This document shows positions 17,911 through 26,662 of a stretch of DNA of 64,000 bases, piece after piece. Below the pieces are notes generated by a model, which saw nothing but the letters and a program-made list of their open reading frames with translations, was not told the DNA's origin and did not search any database. Position numbers and translations under genes: made by a program. Source of the DNA: DASSBR01 sp035688265. GTDB taxonomy: Bacteria; Pseudomonadota; Gammaproteobacteria; Natronospirales; DASSBR01. Position 1 is the stretch's first letter. The number at the start of each line of letters is the position of its first letter. The stretch covers positions 3,190 to 67,189 of the forward strand of contig DASSNE010000021.1 of NCBI GenBank assembly GCA_035688265.1, given 5' to 3'.

Positions 17911-20280
17911 CTACTCCACAATTATGCTTTTCAGGTCAATCCCCAAGCGCCTGGTGTCGCTATTGATACCGAGCTTCTTTGGAATGAACGTATTCGATTT
18001 AAACTGAAGCGTATGGATGCATCCAATGTGTTCAGGTAACTTGGCGACGTAACTGGTTCGGCTCCGCCACGTCCCAGGTAGAGGCATATCATTTGCGAAT
18101 ACCCGCAAATTAATTTCGCCAGTTTCCACAGATCTCGGAATATAGCCGTACATTCTAATAATGACCCTTTGGTGCTGCTCGGGAGGGCATATATCCAAGC
18201 TGTAGAAGCGCGCGTCGCCGTCAGTCCAGACGTTATCGCCGTACACTCCCGTGTGAGCCGATGCCTTGATATTTATTTGATTCGACCAGACGCGACCGAT
18301 GGTGAGCGCTATCGGATACCCTTTTTTTCCACCGGCGAAGACACGGCCTTGCAAGGAAGGTTTTGCTGTCACGACAAACGATCTGCGCGCTATGACATCA
18401 ATCGGCAGCGGTTGCTTGTGCAACCGCTGATATTGGCCTCCAGTCGACGCAAAGATAATATAGGCTTGCTTGCCGTTGGTTAAAGCCTCATTTACAGCCG
18501 CATAGCTCAGGGGAGCATCCTGTGAAAATGGACCCGGCTGAACGCCTGCACCTTTTACATCATATCCAAAGCTATGAGACAGCGGCGTCAGTATAGTTCT
18601 TCGCAGATTCGGAAATACCCAGCGCGCCTCGTATTGATCATCCAGGAACAAAACGCTGTTGGACCGCGGAATGCTGGACTCAAGCCACGCTATCATCTCG
18701 TAGCCCTCAGACAAATATTTGCTGTCTGCGTTGATGCCCATCCAAACCGCAGCTTGAGCGACATACACTCCGAGAAAGGCTAACGCGAACCACCGGGTGA
18801 ATTTAGTCCGGAAGCACCAAATGGCACCTGCGGAAATCACGACGACAAATACTATGAACGTATCGCTAAGGAAATAGCGATCCCAGTACATATAAACATC
18901 GTGCGAATTTCCGTACGTAGGCCGGATGTAACTTATCATCAGAAAAAGAGCGGAAAATAGCCAAAAAACCGCCCAGCTCTCATCCTTGAAAGGGTCGCGC
19001 TTTCTAAATAAAAAATACCACCCGGCAAAGAAAAGCGGAATGGCGAGAATCGTAAAATAGTGTCCAAGGTAATAGCTATCTTCGGGGAAATGCCCGGCTG
19101 CCAGCCGACTGGCCGCACCAATTATCAACCAGTGATGCCAGTCGTCCACGAAGTGCAATGTTGTCAGAAACAAAAATCCGATAAACCCAAGAAATGTCCA
19201 TAATCCGGTTCTTGTCTTGATCCAAGCAGGAAATCGAATCCATGGGCTGAGCTTAAACAAGGCTGTCGCCAAGGTTACGAGGCCAATTGCCCAAACGAGG
19301 TGAAACAGGATGACAGCGTCCGATGTTTTTAACCACGGTAAAAACGAACGCAGCTGCCAATTAATGTAGTAGTTTTGCCCAAGACTTAACGCAATCTGTA
19401 CGGATAAGATGTAGCCGGCTGCGGCAATTAAAAAGGCCAAAACGAAAGGCTTTACTCGTTCACTTCTTCTAGAGCAAAGAAACAATAAAACGCCACTTAG
19501 CACGAGCATCCATATGATGCCAGTGACTCGGGTTAACGACGCCACGGCCACAAATAAGCCGAACAGAACATAGTAGCGGTAGTACGTCGGCCCTGTGTCG
19601 ACCGCGAATTTCCAGTAGGCAAGAGCGCCAAGATTGGCAGCCAACATTAAAGATTCCGAATATGGCAACCTTCCAAACCACATCGCAAGCACATTAAGGC
19701 TGACGATGATTCCAACTAGCCAACCGGCCCGCCAACTGCCGAAGTAGGCTCGCCCGAGGAGTACTGCGAACCATGCGCTCGCCATACTGGCAAAGAGCAC
19801 TCCGTATGGAGTCAACGCCGCTCCACCTATGAAGGAGAAAACGCCCAGCAAAACCTGATTTAGTGGGAAGAATTGCGCGGTACTTGTGCCGGCGGATGCG
19901 AGGTGATTAGCGGAATTGACGTAAGCACCAGCATCTCCTATTTCAAAGATGAAATTAGATACTGGAATGCGTCCCATTAGCGCTGTGAAACCGAACGAAA
20001 GCAGACACAGTAAGAAACGACCGTCCGGCTTTTCAATAGGGGCTATAAAATTGCCGGACGCCGCTGAAGCAAGCAAACACACCACCAGCAAACATACTAC
20101 TGAAGGGACGAAAAATTCATAGGCACCGAAGTCGTAGAACAGCGCGCCTATTAGCAGAATGCCGGTAAATCCAAACGCGCTTGCAGTGGCCCACGTAGCT
20201 TCCCTAATTCTCAAAGCCTGTAGCGCCGACATTCCGAAGATTGGAAAAAAGGCTGCAATCAAGCAAATTTCAAAAGCCAT
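17911..20280 (-). CDS. Large GT-C-like membrane glycosyltransferase candidate
   Basis: A 789-residue protein with about fourteen hydrophobic segments in the first ~500 residues and a soluble, beta-rich C-terminal domain of ~270 residues. An acidic loop after an early membrane helix (FEIGDAGAYVNSANHL) resembles the catalytic loop of GT-C enzymes such as PMT/ArnT/RgtA, and RLPYSESLML matches the later conserved loop. It could decorate the exported glycan using an undecaprenyl-linked sugar made by the adjacent GT2. A Wzy polymerase cannot be excluded. The ATG at 20280 shares one base with the preceding stop; a GTG lies just before it. Codon use is A+T-rich. Confidence 0.72.
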   Translation of the reverse strand: MAFEICLIAAFFPIFGMSALQALRIREATWATASAFGFTGILLIGALFYDFGAYEFFVPSVVCLLVVCLLASAASGNFIAPIEKPDGRFLLCLLSFGFTALMGRIPVSNFIFEIGDAGAYVNSANHLASAGTSTAQFFPLNQVLLGVFSFIGGAALTPYGVLFASMASAWFAVLLGRAYFGSWRAGWLVGIIVSLNVLAMWFGRLPYSESLMLAANLGALAYWKFAVDTGPTYYRYYVLFGLFVAVASLTRVTGIIWMLVLSGVLLFLCSRRSERVKPFVLAFLIAAAGYILSVQIALSLGQNYYINWQLRSFLPWLKTSDAVILFHLVWAIGLVTLATALFKLSPWIRFPAWIKTRTGLWTFLGFIGFLFLTTLHFVDDWHHWLIIGAASRLAAGHFPEDSYYLGHYFTILAIPLFFAGWYFLFRKRDPFKDESWAVFWLFSALFLMISYIRPTYGNSHDVYMYWDRYFLSDTFIVFVVVISAGAIWCFRTKFTRWFALAFLGVYVAQAAVWMGINADSKYLSEGYEMIAWLESSIPRSNSVLFLDDQYEARWVFPNLRRTILTPLSHSFGYDVKGAGVQPGPFSQDAPLSYAAVNEALTNGKQAYIIFASTGGQYQRLHKQPLPIDVIARRSFVVTAKPSLQGRVFAGGKKGYPIALTIGRVWSNQINIKASAHTGVYGDNVWTDGDARFYSLDICPPEQHQRVIIRMYGYIPRSVETGEINLRVFANDMPLPGTWRSRTSYVAKLPEHIGCIHTLQFKSNTFIPKKLGINSDTRRLGIDLKSIIVE

Positions 20281-21470
20281 CACTCGCGGCGCCCATTGGT
20301 ATTAAATGAGATGGTACTCAGATATTTTTTTCTAATAGCAAGCCATGCATAGTTGGATTCTATAAACCGGTTTGCGCCGCAAGCGATCCACCTGTTCCTT
20401 CCTATTTCTTTTATACATGCGACAAATTCCGGATAACTTTCGTACCACAACCCTCCATTGCTCCGTTTGCACTGGCCGACCATTGCAGCAGATTTTCCAG
20501 ACACGAGTACGGGACGATCAAGTGACCAAGCCTCCAGTAATATCATGGACAGGCTTTCATAAGGCGACGGGTTGACTACCAACGCAGCGCCTGATATTGC
20601 ATCGAATTTCGTTTGCTCGTCCACAAAGCCTAGCGAAATGATGTCTGGATGTTCCGGAATGGGGATGATCGGCTTTCCCGCTAATACCAGCTTGAGAGGC
20701 TCGGGCCTGTCGGTCTTGTACCGCTGAAAGTAGTCGAATAACTCACCACATCCCTTATTGATGTCGATACGGCCGACATATAACATGTAGGGGTCGTGAA
20801 CGCCGTACGCTGAGCGGAAGCGCTGACTTGAGTAATCGGCTGGCAGATCTATTCCCACGCCGGCGATTTGGCCCTTAAGATGGACCGAAGGAAATCTCTG
20901 CTCCAAAAATTGTTTTTCTTCCGGCGTATTAAGAATAAATCCCTGAGGCTTCTGAAACCACGAGTCCCATATCGGTAAATAGATCGGGGGTTCGTCGTGT
21001 GCCGTCGGCACCAGGTACGCACGATCGGCCACCAGCGGCAGGCCTTGGTACGTTGTAGCGTATAGGTAAGTAAAGAACAGGAACGCGTCGTAGTCTTGGC
21101 GGTGCCGGTCGATGTAGCCGAGCAAATCGGGGCTTAACGGCCCCTGCTCGTCCATCCATTTTTCTGCTTCCTCAATCGTGACTGAACCGAGTCGGGAAAA
21201 AAGGTCGCGACATAGCGCGCTAAAGCGTCCCATATCTCGTGATTCTGCGACGGAAAAGCGCGTGACAGAAACCCCGCGGACCTCGCTCCTTCCTGGCGGA
21301 TAATAATTGTTCCAGGTCGTATAGTCGACTGCACAGGTCGTTAGAATTTCGACATCCCATTCGGCCTGCATATGTATAGCGGCGGCTAAACAGTGCGCCT
21401 CGGACCCGCCGTTCACCTCTTCACCGCACCGCTGCACAACGAAGGCAACTCGAGGACGACGATTATTCAC
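20280..21470 (-). CDS. Family 4 glycosyltransferase
   Basis: A 396-residue GT-B enzyme with N-terminal VAFVVQRCGEEVNGGSEAHC, then TYLYATTYQGLPLVADRA, TAHDEPPIYLPI, LYVGRIDINKGCGELF and the EX7E region NPSPYESLSMILLEAWSLDRPVLVS. The segment around TYLYATTYQGLP strongly resembles the first half of the next gene's product, so the two share a common origin. Its start overlaps that gene's stop by 4 bp (ATGA). Substrate unknown. Confidence 0.86.
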   Translation of the reverse strand: MNNRRPRVAFVVQRCGEEVNGGSEAHCLAAAIHMQAEWDVEILTTCAVDYTTWNNYYPPGRSEVRGVSVTRFSVAESRDMGRFSALCRDLFSRLGSVTIEEAEKWMDEQGPLSPDLLGYIDRHRQDYDAFLFFTYLYATTYQGLPLVADRAYLVPTAHDEPPIYLPIWDSWFQKPQGFILNTPEEKQFLEQRFPSVHLKGQIAGVGIDLPADYSSQRFRSAYGVHDPYMLYVGRIDINKGCGELFDYFQRYKTDRPEPLKLVLAGKPIIPIPEHPDIISLGFVDEQTKFDAISGAALVVNPSPYESLSMILLEAWSLDRPVLVSGKSAAMVGQCKRSNGGLWYESYPEFVACIKEIGRNRWIACGANRFIESNYAWLAIRKKYLSTISFNTNGRRE

Positions 21471-23794
21471 TGGAAGACTTCGCCTATTAGCTGTTCGTAC
21501 AGTGGCTCAAGCTGCCGAGCCGTAAACCGTTCCCGATTGCGCCGCTGCGCACTGCGGATGCGTCGCCGTATGTCAACATCAGTCAGAATAACCTTGATCA
21601 GCGCGGCGATGCTGTCCATATCCTGCTTTGATGTAAACATGACTGCAGCGTCACCGAGCGTCTCCGGAATCGCGCTACTCTTAAACGCGACTACCGGCAC
21701 ATCGAACCACATCGCTTCTATCAAGGGGACTCCGAAGCCTTCGTGCTCGCTCATCGAAACGTACACGTCTGCGGTGCGATAAAATGCTTGAAGTACAGAA
21801 TGAGAAACCTGCCCTGAAATCAATACATCATTCTCTAAGCCCAGGCTGCTGATCCGCTGAGTCACATACTGGACGTACGGGTGGTCTGCTTCGCCGTCGC
21901 CGACGATGCAAAGTCGCGCGTCGGGAGCCAATCGTGTTAAGGCCGATATCATTTCCACCAAGTCGTGCTGACACTTGTTGGGCGCTAATCGGCCGACAAA
22001 GAGTATGTTTTTCCTGCCATCTTCCCGTAGAGCACGCATCATGCCTTCGTCTGCAGGCTCAGCCCACTTTGCCGGATCGACAATCAGTGGCAGGCAATGT
22101 ACATCGTTAAACCCGGCATCAAAAAGGTCCTTCACGTTAAATTGGGATACTCCCCATGCGCTGTCGAAGCTTGATGCTAAGTTATGCAGTTCATCCAAAC
22201 CATCTGAGAGTAACCTCGCAAAATCTTCGTCGTATGGCTCGAAGAACCGAGGCGGCGTGATATTGTGGTAATTTAGTACGCGCGGGCCGTTATGCTCTAC
22301 AACGTACGGAGTCAAGGCTGAACCGATCGAGTGATGATAGACTAGTCCATCCCCCGCATGAATGAGGTTGGCTTGGAATACTTCGGCCTGATGCGCCATA
22401 CGTTTATCAATAAATTGAACAAAGATATTGGATTTAACTCCCCGTCGCCTTAGAAAGTCTCGCAAAGTGAGGGCGGAGTCCGAGATAGCGTCGCCATAGG
22501 CCAAGTTCGGCAAAACTTGATGGATTGCCCGAACTTTCCAGTGCACACGCGGCGGGATCGAGGACTGCTCGCTCATTTCGCACAAGCCCAAGAAGGATTC
22601 GTAGCGGCTTATAACACTGTCCCAGTTCGCAACCGAACGCGCGAAATCATGCCCTAGGCACCCCAATCTTTCGCACCCGCCGGCCGGCATTTTCTCTAAT
22701 CGACAAAATGCTTCCGTCCACTCACTGAGAGTCCTCGCACTAAATCCACCACCGGACTTATCGACCGCGATCGCTGTTGCGTCACAGTCGCCATTAACTA
22801 CCACGGGTTTCCGGCAAGCCCAACCTTCCATCATGACGCGAGAGTAGCTTTCATTCTTACTGGGTTGAAAGAGTGCAGTCGCGGCCCTAAGTAGCGCAAG
22901 CTTCGTTGAATCGTCAACCAACCCGAGGTCATGAACCCCTGAAGCGCGGTCGTCATATGACATAGGACCGGGGCCGGCAAGGACAAGCTTCATTGAAGAG
23001 TTCTTCGAATCCTTACGAAAGTTCTTGAAAGCCTGCACCACCAAATCTGTGTTCTTGGTGGCGTCCCGACGCCCTAGAACAAGCACGAATGGCCCCTGCG
23101 GCAGCGATGAGTCATCCACGGCTTGGCTTGAAGAATCCGGACCAAACAGCTCAACCCCTGACCCGACAACGAAACCCTTGGTCGCGATCGCTGGTCCGTA
23201 TAGACGGTGAGCGAGCAATTCCTCACCTTCGGATAGATACAAAATGCCTTTGGCTGAACGGAATATATGCGCGCAGACCGGCAGATAGGCGTACGCTTCG
23301 TCGTGAAGACACGGAATGAGAAACGCCTTGTCAGCGATCTGCGGAAGCCCGTTCAGCGTTGTCCCATACAAATATGGGGTAAAAAGGACAGCGTCGAATC
23401 GCTTCGCTTGTTGTTTCAACTCCGCGACCAAGGCGGTCGAATTTATGTTCTCGTTAACGAAAATATCTTCGTCCTGTTGCCCCACAGGCGGTATGCCGGG
23501 AAGCAACTCGTCTGCGCTCAGCTCAAGAAGACGTTTATTGATCGCGTTAAACCGGCCCTCGCGCCTATGATCCACCGGAAAACGATGGACTCGGACACCT
23601 GCGTCCAATTCCTCGCCTATCGCGAAAAAGTCGTTGCTCCAGCTTGACTGAAATGAGCGGCTGCATGTCGTGAATACTTCAACCTGATGCCCCCGCTTTG
23701 CAAGCCGCATAGCAACTTCACGCGCCTGCCGCTCGGCTCCGCCCGGTTGATCCTCACCGTACCAGGGAATGACCAGCGCCACGCGCCCAGTCAC
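21467..23794 (-). CDS. Tandem two-domain family 4 glycosyltransferase
   Basis: A 775-residue protein with two complete GT-B modules. Module 1 (about 1-400) has IPWYGEDQPGGAERQ, VLVLGRRDATKNTDLV and the EX7E site NESYSRVMMEGWACRKPVV near residue 311. Module 2 (about 415-775) has FVGRLAPNKCQHDLVEM and EHEGFGVPLIEAMWFDVPVV near 681. Such fusions can add two different linkages to a growing chain, as known for polymerising O-antigen transferases. The GTG at 23794 overlaps the upstream stop by 4 bp and starts exactly at the conserved strand VTGRVALVIPW. A longer open frame upstream (to 23911) is unconserved. Confidence 0.87.
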   Translation of the reverse strand: MTGRVALVIPWYGEDQPGGAERQAREVAMRLAKRGHQVEVFTTCSRSFQSSWSNDFFAIGEELDAGVRVHRFPVDHRREGRFNAINKRLLELSADELLPGIPPVGQQDEDIFVNENINSTALVAELKQQAKRFDAVLFTPYLYGTTLNGLPQIADKAFLIPCLHDEAYAYLPVCAHIFRSAKGILYLSEGEELLAHRLYGPAIATKGFVVGSGVELFGPDSSSQAVDDSSLPQGPFVLVLGRRDATKNTDLVVQAFKNFRKDSKNSSMKLVLAGPGPMSYDDRASGVHDLGLVDDSTKLALLRAATALFQPSKNESYSRVMMEGWACRKPVVVNGDCDATAIAVDKSGGGFSARTLSEWTEAFCRLEKMPAGGCERLGCLGHDFARSVANWDSVISRYESFLGLCEMSEQSSIPPRVHWKVRAIHQVLPNLAYGDAISDSALTLRDFLRRRGVKSNIFVQFIDKRMAHQAEVFQANLIHAGDGLVYHHSIGSALTPYVVEHNGPRVLNYHNITPPRFFEPYDEDFARLLSDGLDELHNLASSFDSAWGVSQFNVKDLFDAGFNDVHCLPLIVDPAKWAEPADEGMMRALREDGRKNILFVGRLAPNKCQHDLVEMISALTRLAPDARLCIVGDGEADHPYVQYVTQRISSLGLENDVLISGQVSHSVLQAFYRTADVYVSMSEHEGFGVPLIEAMWFDVPVVAFKSSAIPETLGDAAVMFTSKQDMDSIAALIKVILTDVDIRRRIRSAQRRNRERFTARQLEPLYEQLIGEVFQ

Positions 23795-25263
23795 TGCTTG
23801 TATCCTATTACCGCATAGTCCTGGTAGTTCATTCGGGGTTCCGAGAAACTTCGCAGCGAAAGTGGCGTCAGCGACGAATAGGTCAGCTTGCAATTCGACA
23901 GCCCATTCCACGCGACCAGAAACTGCAACAACTCAGGCGGGATGGGCTTGATGTGCGTCGGATCCTGATAAAAATTTCCAAGGGCGGAAGGGCAGTGCGG
24001 ATTGACGGTTTCAAGGATCATTACACCGCCAGGTACGAGTCGGTTTACGGCAATACCCAAGAACCTCATCAAGTAGTCGCTATCCAAATGTTCGATAACC
24101 TGAAGCGCCGAGATACCACCATACATTTGATCAGACTGCTGAAGCCAAGAGAGCATATCGGCTTCCTTAACCGTCACACCCTGTTGATCGAGTCGCTCAA
24201 TCTCATGCCGATTCACATCCACGCCAATGGCTGGTATGGCAGCCCCAGCCAAGGTCTCCAAAAATTCGCCTCGGCCGCATCCACAGTCGAGAAACGGTTG
24301 CTTGACAGTGACGTCAGCCTTGATAAATTGAAGGTATCTCCTCTGATTAAGTCGAACCGCCTCGTCGTCGCGAAATGCGTCTTCGAAGGCGCTGTAAAAT
24401 TGATCTTCGTGTCGAAGCGGCCTTGCGTCGCCTTGCTCCTCAGTAAGATGCTGCAAAAATTGTCTGTTGCCATCCAATATCCAGAACTCCGGCAACGATG
24501 AATTGTCTATCTTATCGGCTTTCGATTCGTTCAGTTCGGCCGTCCGTCGGGCCTCATCCTGTATCTCCGCACGTAGCGCCACCAGCATTTTCTCAATGGC
24601 ATCGAGGCGCTTCTCCGCCGCTTCCGCTCGCCGATCCGCCGCCAATTTTGCAGCGAAAAGTGTGGCCAGGCGTTGCGACAACGTTTCAATATCCCGCCCA
24701 AGGTCGCCAAGCCGATAGTGGACGGAAGCATGAAGCTGCTCAAAATTACGCATCAGAAGAGGTAGCCGGAAACATGCCGTTGCCCATCGCGCCAAGTAAC
24801 CGAGCACAGGCAAGTGAAATAGCTTTCTGACGTTGAATCGCAGCCAGAGTCCTCTTATACGAATCGCTTGCTGCTTCCCTTCCTCGGAATATCTGAACGT
24901 TCCAATCAGTTCTATCTTTGGAAGCGAGCCATCGCGCAACTGCTGAAGATAACTGTCGGCACCGCCCGGCTCGGGCTCCCGTTGCAGCACGCTCCTGTAA
25001 GCATTGCGTATGAAAAGGGCATCTTCGTACCTAAGCAGCTCCGTAAGCGTGTAGTTATCGCGAAACTCGATCGCCTGATCCTCCGCCGAGCGTAAGCCAA
25101 CCTGACTTTCCTGCAATCGCAGCGATAGCAGAGCTGATGACGAACGGCGTCGGGAGTGCTTCGCGGTCGTACGCCCGTCTTCGGCTGCCGCGAGTTCAGC
25201 CTTAATCTTTTTCATTAGCTCTTCGACCGACAAATTCGGATTTTTCACTTCCAGAATACTCAC
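23791..25263 (-). CDS. DUF4214 / coiled-coil / methyltransferase fusion, possible chain terminator
   Basis: A 490-residue protein with three parts. A DUF4214-like segment lies at about 70-130 (FIRNAYRSVLQREPEPGGADSYL). A coiled coil spans roughly 185-250. A class I methyltransferase follows, with SAM motif LDCGCGRGEF (325-334), IGVDVN and ALQVIEHLDS. The architecture and the place next to a Wzt with a C-terminal sugar-binding domain recall WbdD, where a methyltransferase on a coiled-coil ruler ends ABC-exported O-antigen chains. No kinase domain is visible, so termination would be by methylation alone. The GTG at 25263 overlaps the wzt stop by 4 bp. Role inferred. Confidence 0.82.
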   Translation of the reverse strand: MSILEVKNPNLSVEELMKKIKAELAAAEDGRTTAKHSRRRSSSALLSLRLQESQVGLRSAEDQAIEFRDNYTLTELLRYEDALFIRNAYRSVLQREPEPGGADSYLQQLRDGSLPKIELIGTFRYSEEGKQQAIRIRGLWLRFNVRKLFHLPVLGYLARWATACFRLPLLMRNFEQLHASVHYRLGDLGRDIETLSQRLATLFAAKLAADRRAEAAEKRLDAIEKMLVALRAEIQDEARRTAELNESKADKIDNSSLPEFWILDGNRQFLQHLTEEQGDARPLRHEDQFYSAFEDAFRDDEAVRLNQRRYLQFIKADVTVKQPFLDCGCGRGEFLETLAGAAIPAIGVDVNRHEIERLDQQGVTVKEADMLSWLQQSDQMYGGISALQVIEHLDSDYLMRFLGIAVNRLVPGGVMILETVNPHCPSALGNFYQDPTHIKPIPPELLQFLVAWNGLSNCKLTYSSLTPLSLRSFSEPRMNYQDYAVIGYKQ

Positions 25264-26489
25264 GGCAATTGTTTCGCGGTTGCTGTAGCGGCTTCTGAGG
25301 CCGCATGGAACGAAAACGACGGATGCAATCGACACAGGCCGGTGAATCGGCTGCCATGGTAGCCGGCGACCTCCAGGGAGGCGATGCGGTCATGCCAATG
25401 GAAGCACCGGTCTACATGATCTTCCTCCGTATGCAGCGCTATCGTTATGGTGTATTTTCCTGCGCCCAGATCGATTGGCAGCTCGAAGCTGCCGGTATAC
25501 CGTTGGCCTTTGCGGAGTGTCAGAGACTGCCCCAACAATCGGCTATTTGTTCCAAAGATATCCTGGCCAAATTTATCGCGAATCAGCATGCCGACCGTTA
25601 CGTTGTCGATATCCTCCACTGCACGAAGCGTTATCTCTATCAGCACGTTCTCCCCGGAACTGACGACTGAGGATGACGATTTCTCCCCTGTCACCCGCAC
25701 GTTCTCAATCGTCGCTTCCATCGTGCCGTAGCCATTCGAAGTGGCTTCGCGTTTTACCGCCACATCACCTTCGGACTTGGCCAAAAGAAAATTGTAGTTG
25801 TTGACGACCGACTCAGGATCGCCGGATGATATAACTTGTCCACGTTCCAGGAGTAAAGCCGAATCGCAAAGCGTCTTTACCGCGTTCATGTCGTGCGATA
25901 CGAATATGATCGAGCCGCCCTGGTCCCTGAAATCTCTAATTCGTTTCGTACACTTCTGCTGGAAGTGGGCGTCGCCAACGGACAAAGCTTCATCGACAAC
26001 GAAGCATTTTGGCTCTGCGTGAATGGCAATCGAAAACGCCAGTCGCATCACCATGCCTGACGAGTACGTTTTTATCGGCTCATTAATGAAGTCACCCAAT
26101 TCCGAGAACTCGATAATGGCCTCTCGCTTCTCTTCAATTTCACGCGAAGTCATGTTAAGCAGCAGTCCATTGTCATGGATGTTCTGCATGCCGGTTAGCT
26201 CGGGGTTGAAGCCGGTGCCCAGCTCAAGAAGGCCCGTGATCTTCCCATTTATGTCGATGACGCCGCTATCAGGTAGGGTTACTCCAGTCAATATTTTCAA
26301 CAACGTGGACTTCCCGGCACCATTGCGACCAATCACGCCCAGCGTTTCACCGTCCTTGACTTCGAACGACAGATTGTCCAGCGCGTCATAATCAACATGG
26401 AACTTCTTGCGCAGCAAAAGCTCTTTCAGGCGATCCGCCGGAGACGCATATAGCTTGAAGCGCTTCGATATATTGGCGACGCGTATCAT
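25260..26489 (-). CDS. wzt: Polysaccharide ABC exporter ATPase with sugar-binding tail (Wzt)
   Basis: A 409-residue ATPase that powers export of lipid-linked polysaccharide across the inner membrane. The nucleotide-binding domain has Walker A GRNGAGKS (54-61), signature YSSGM (142-146), Walker B CFVVDEAL (162-169) and the H-loop FVSHD. The last ~150 residues form a beta-rich Wzt_C-like carbohydrate-binding domain (ENVRVTGEK through to the C-terminus), the type that recognises a terminal modification. The ATG at 26489 overlaps the stop of the 58-aa gene by 4 bp (ATGA). A longer open frame upstream would swallow that gene and is rejected. Confidence 0.92.
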   Translation of the reverse strand: MIRVANISKRFKLYASPADRLKELLLRKKFHVDYDALDNLSFEVKDGETLGVIGRNGAGKSTLLKILTGVTLPDSGVIDINGKITGLLELGTGFNPELTGMQNIHDNGLLLNMTSREIEEKREAIIEFSELGDFINEPIKTYSSGMVMRLAFSIAIHAEPKCFVVDEALSVGDAHFQQKCTKRIRDFRDQGGSIIFVSHDMNAVKTLCDSALLLERGQVISSGDPESVVNNYNFLLAKSEGDVAVKREATSNGYGTMEATIENVRVTGEKSSSSVVSSGENVLIEITLRAVEDIDNVTVGMLIRDKFGQDIFGTNSRLLGQSLTLRKGQRYTGSFELPIDLGAGKYTITIALHTEEDHVDRCFHWHDRIASLEVAGYHGSRFTGLCRLHPSFSFHAASEAATATAKQLP

Positions 26490-26662
26490 GTCAGCGCGCC
26501 CTGAAAAATTGCCACCGCCTCGAATATTAGAGCGAAATAAATTGCGCTGACGGTGATATCGAGCAGCCCACGGCGACTCCAGTGGATTTGGCGTCGCGAA
26601 AAGAACCACGCGAGCGGGATGCCCGCTGTTAACGCGATCAATATCAGCCCTAGCCAAATCAT
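26486..26662 (-). CDS. 58-residue two-helix membrane protein coupled between wzm and wzt
   Basis: A short gene not long enough for usual size cutoffs. It encodes 58 residues, starting MIWLGLILIALTAGIPLAWF and ending AIFQGALT. Two hydrophobic stretches (about 2-20 and 38-55) flank a basic loop with RRQIHWSRR, so two membrane helices with the loop probably in the cytoplasm. Its ATG overlaps the Wzm stop by 4 bp (ATGA) and its TGA overlaps the Wzt start by 4 bp (ATGA). It exactly fills the gap between the two exporter genes, which argues strongly that it is translated. It may be a small accessory subunit of the exporter. I do not recognise a family. Confidence 0.8.
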   Translation of the reverse strand: MIWLGLILIALTAGIPLAWFFSRRQIHWSRRGLLDITVSAIYFALIFEAVAIFQGALT

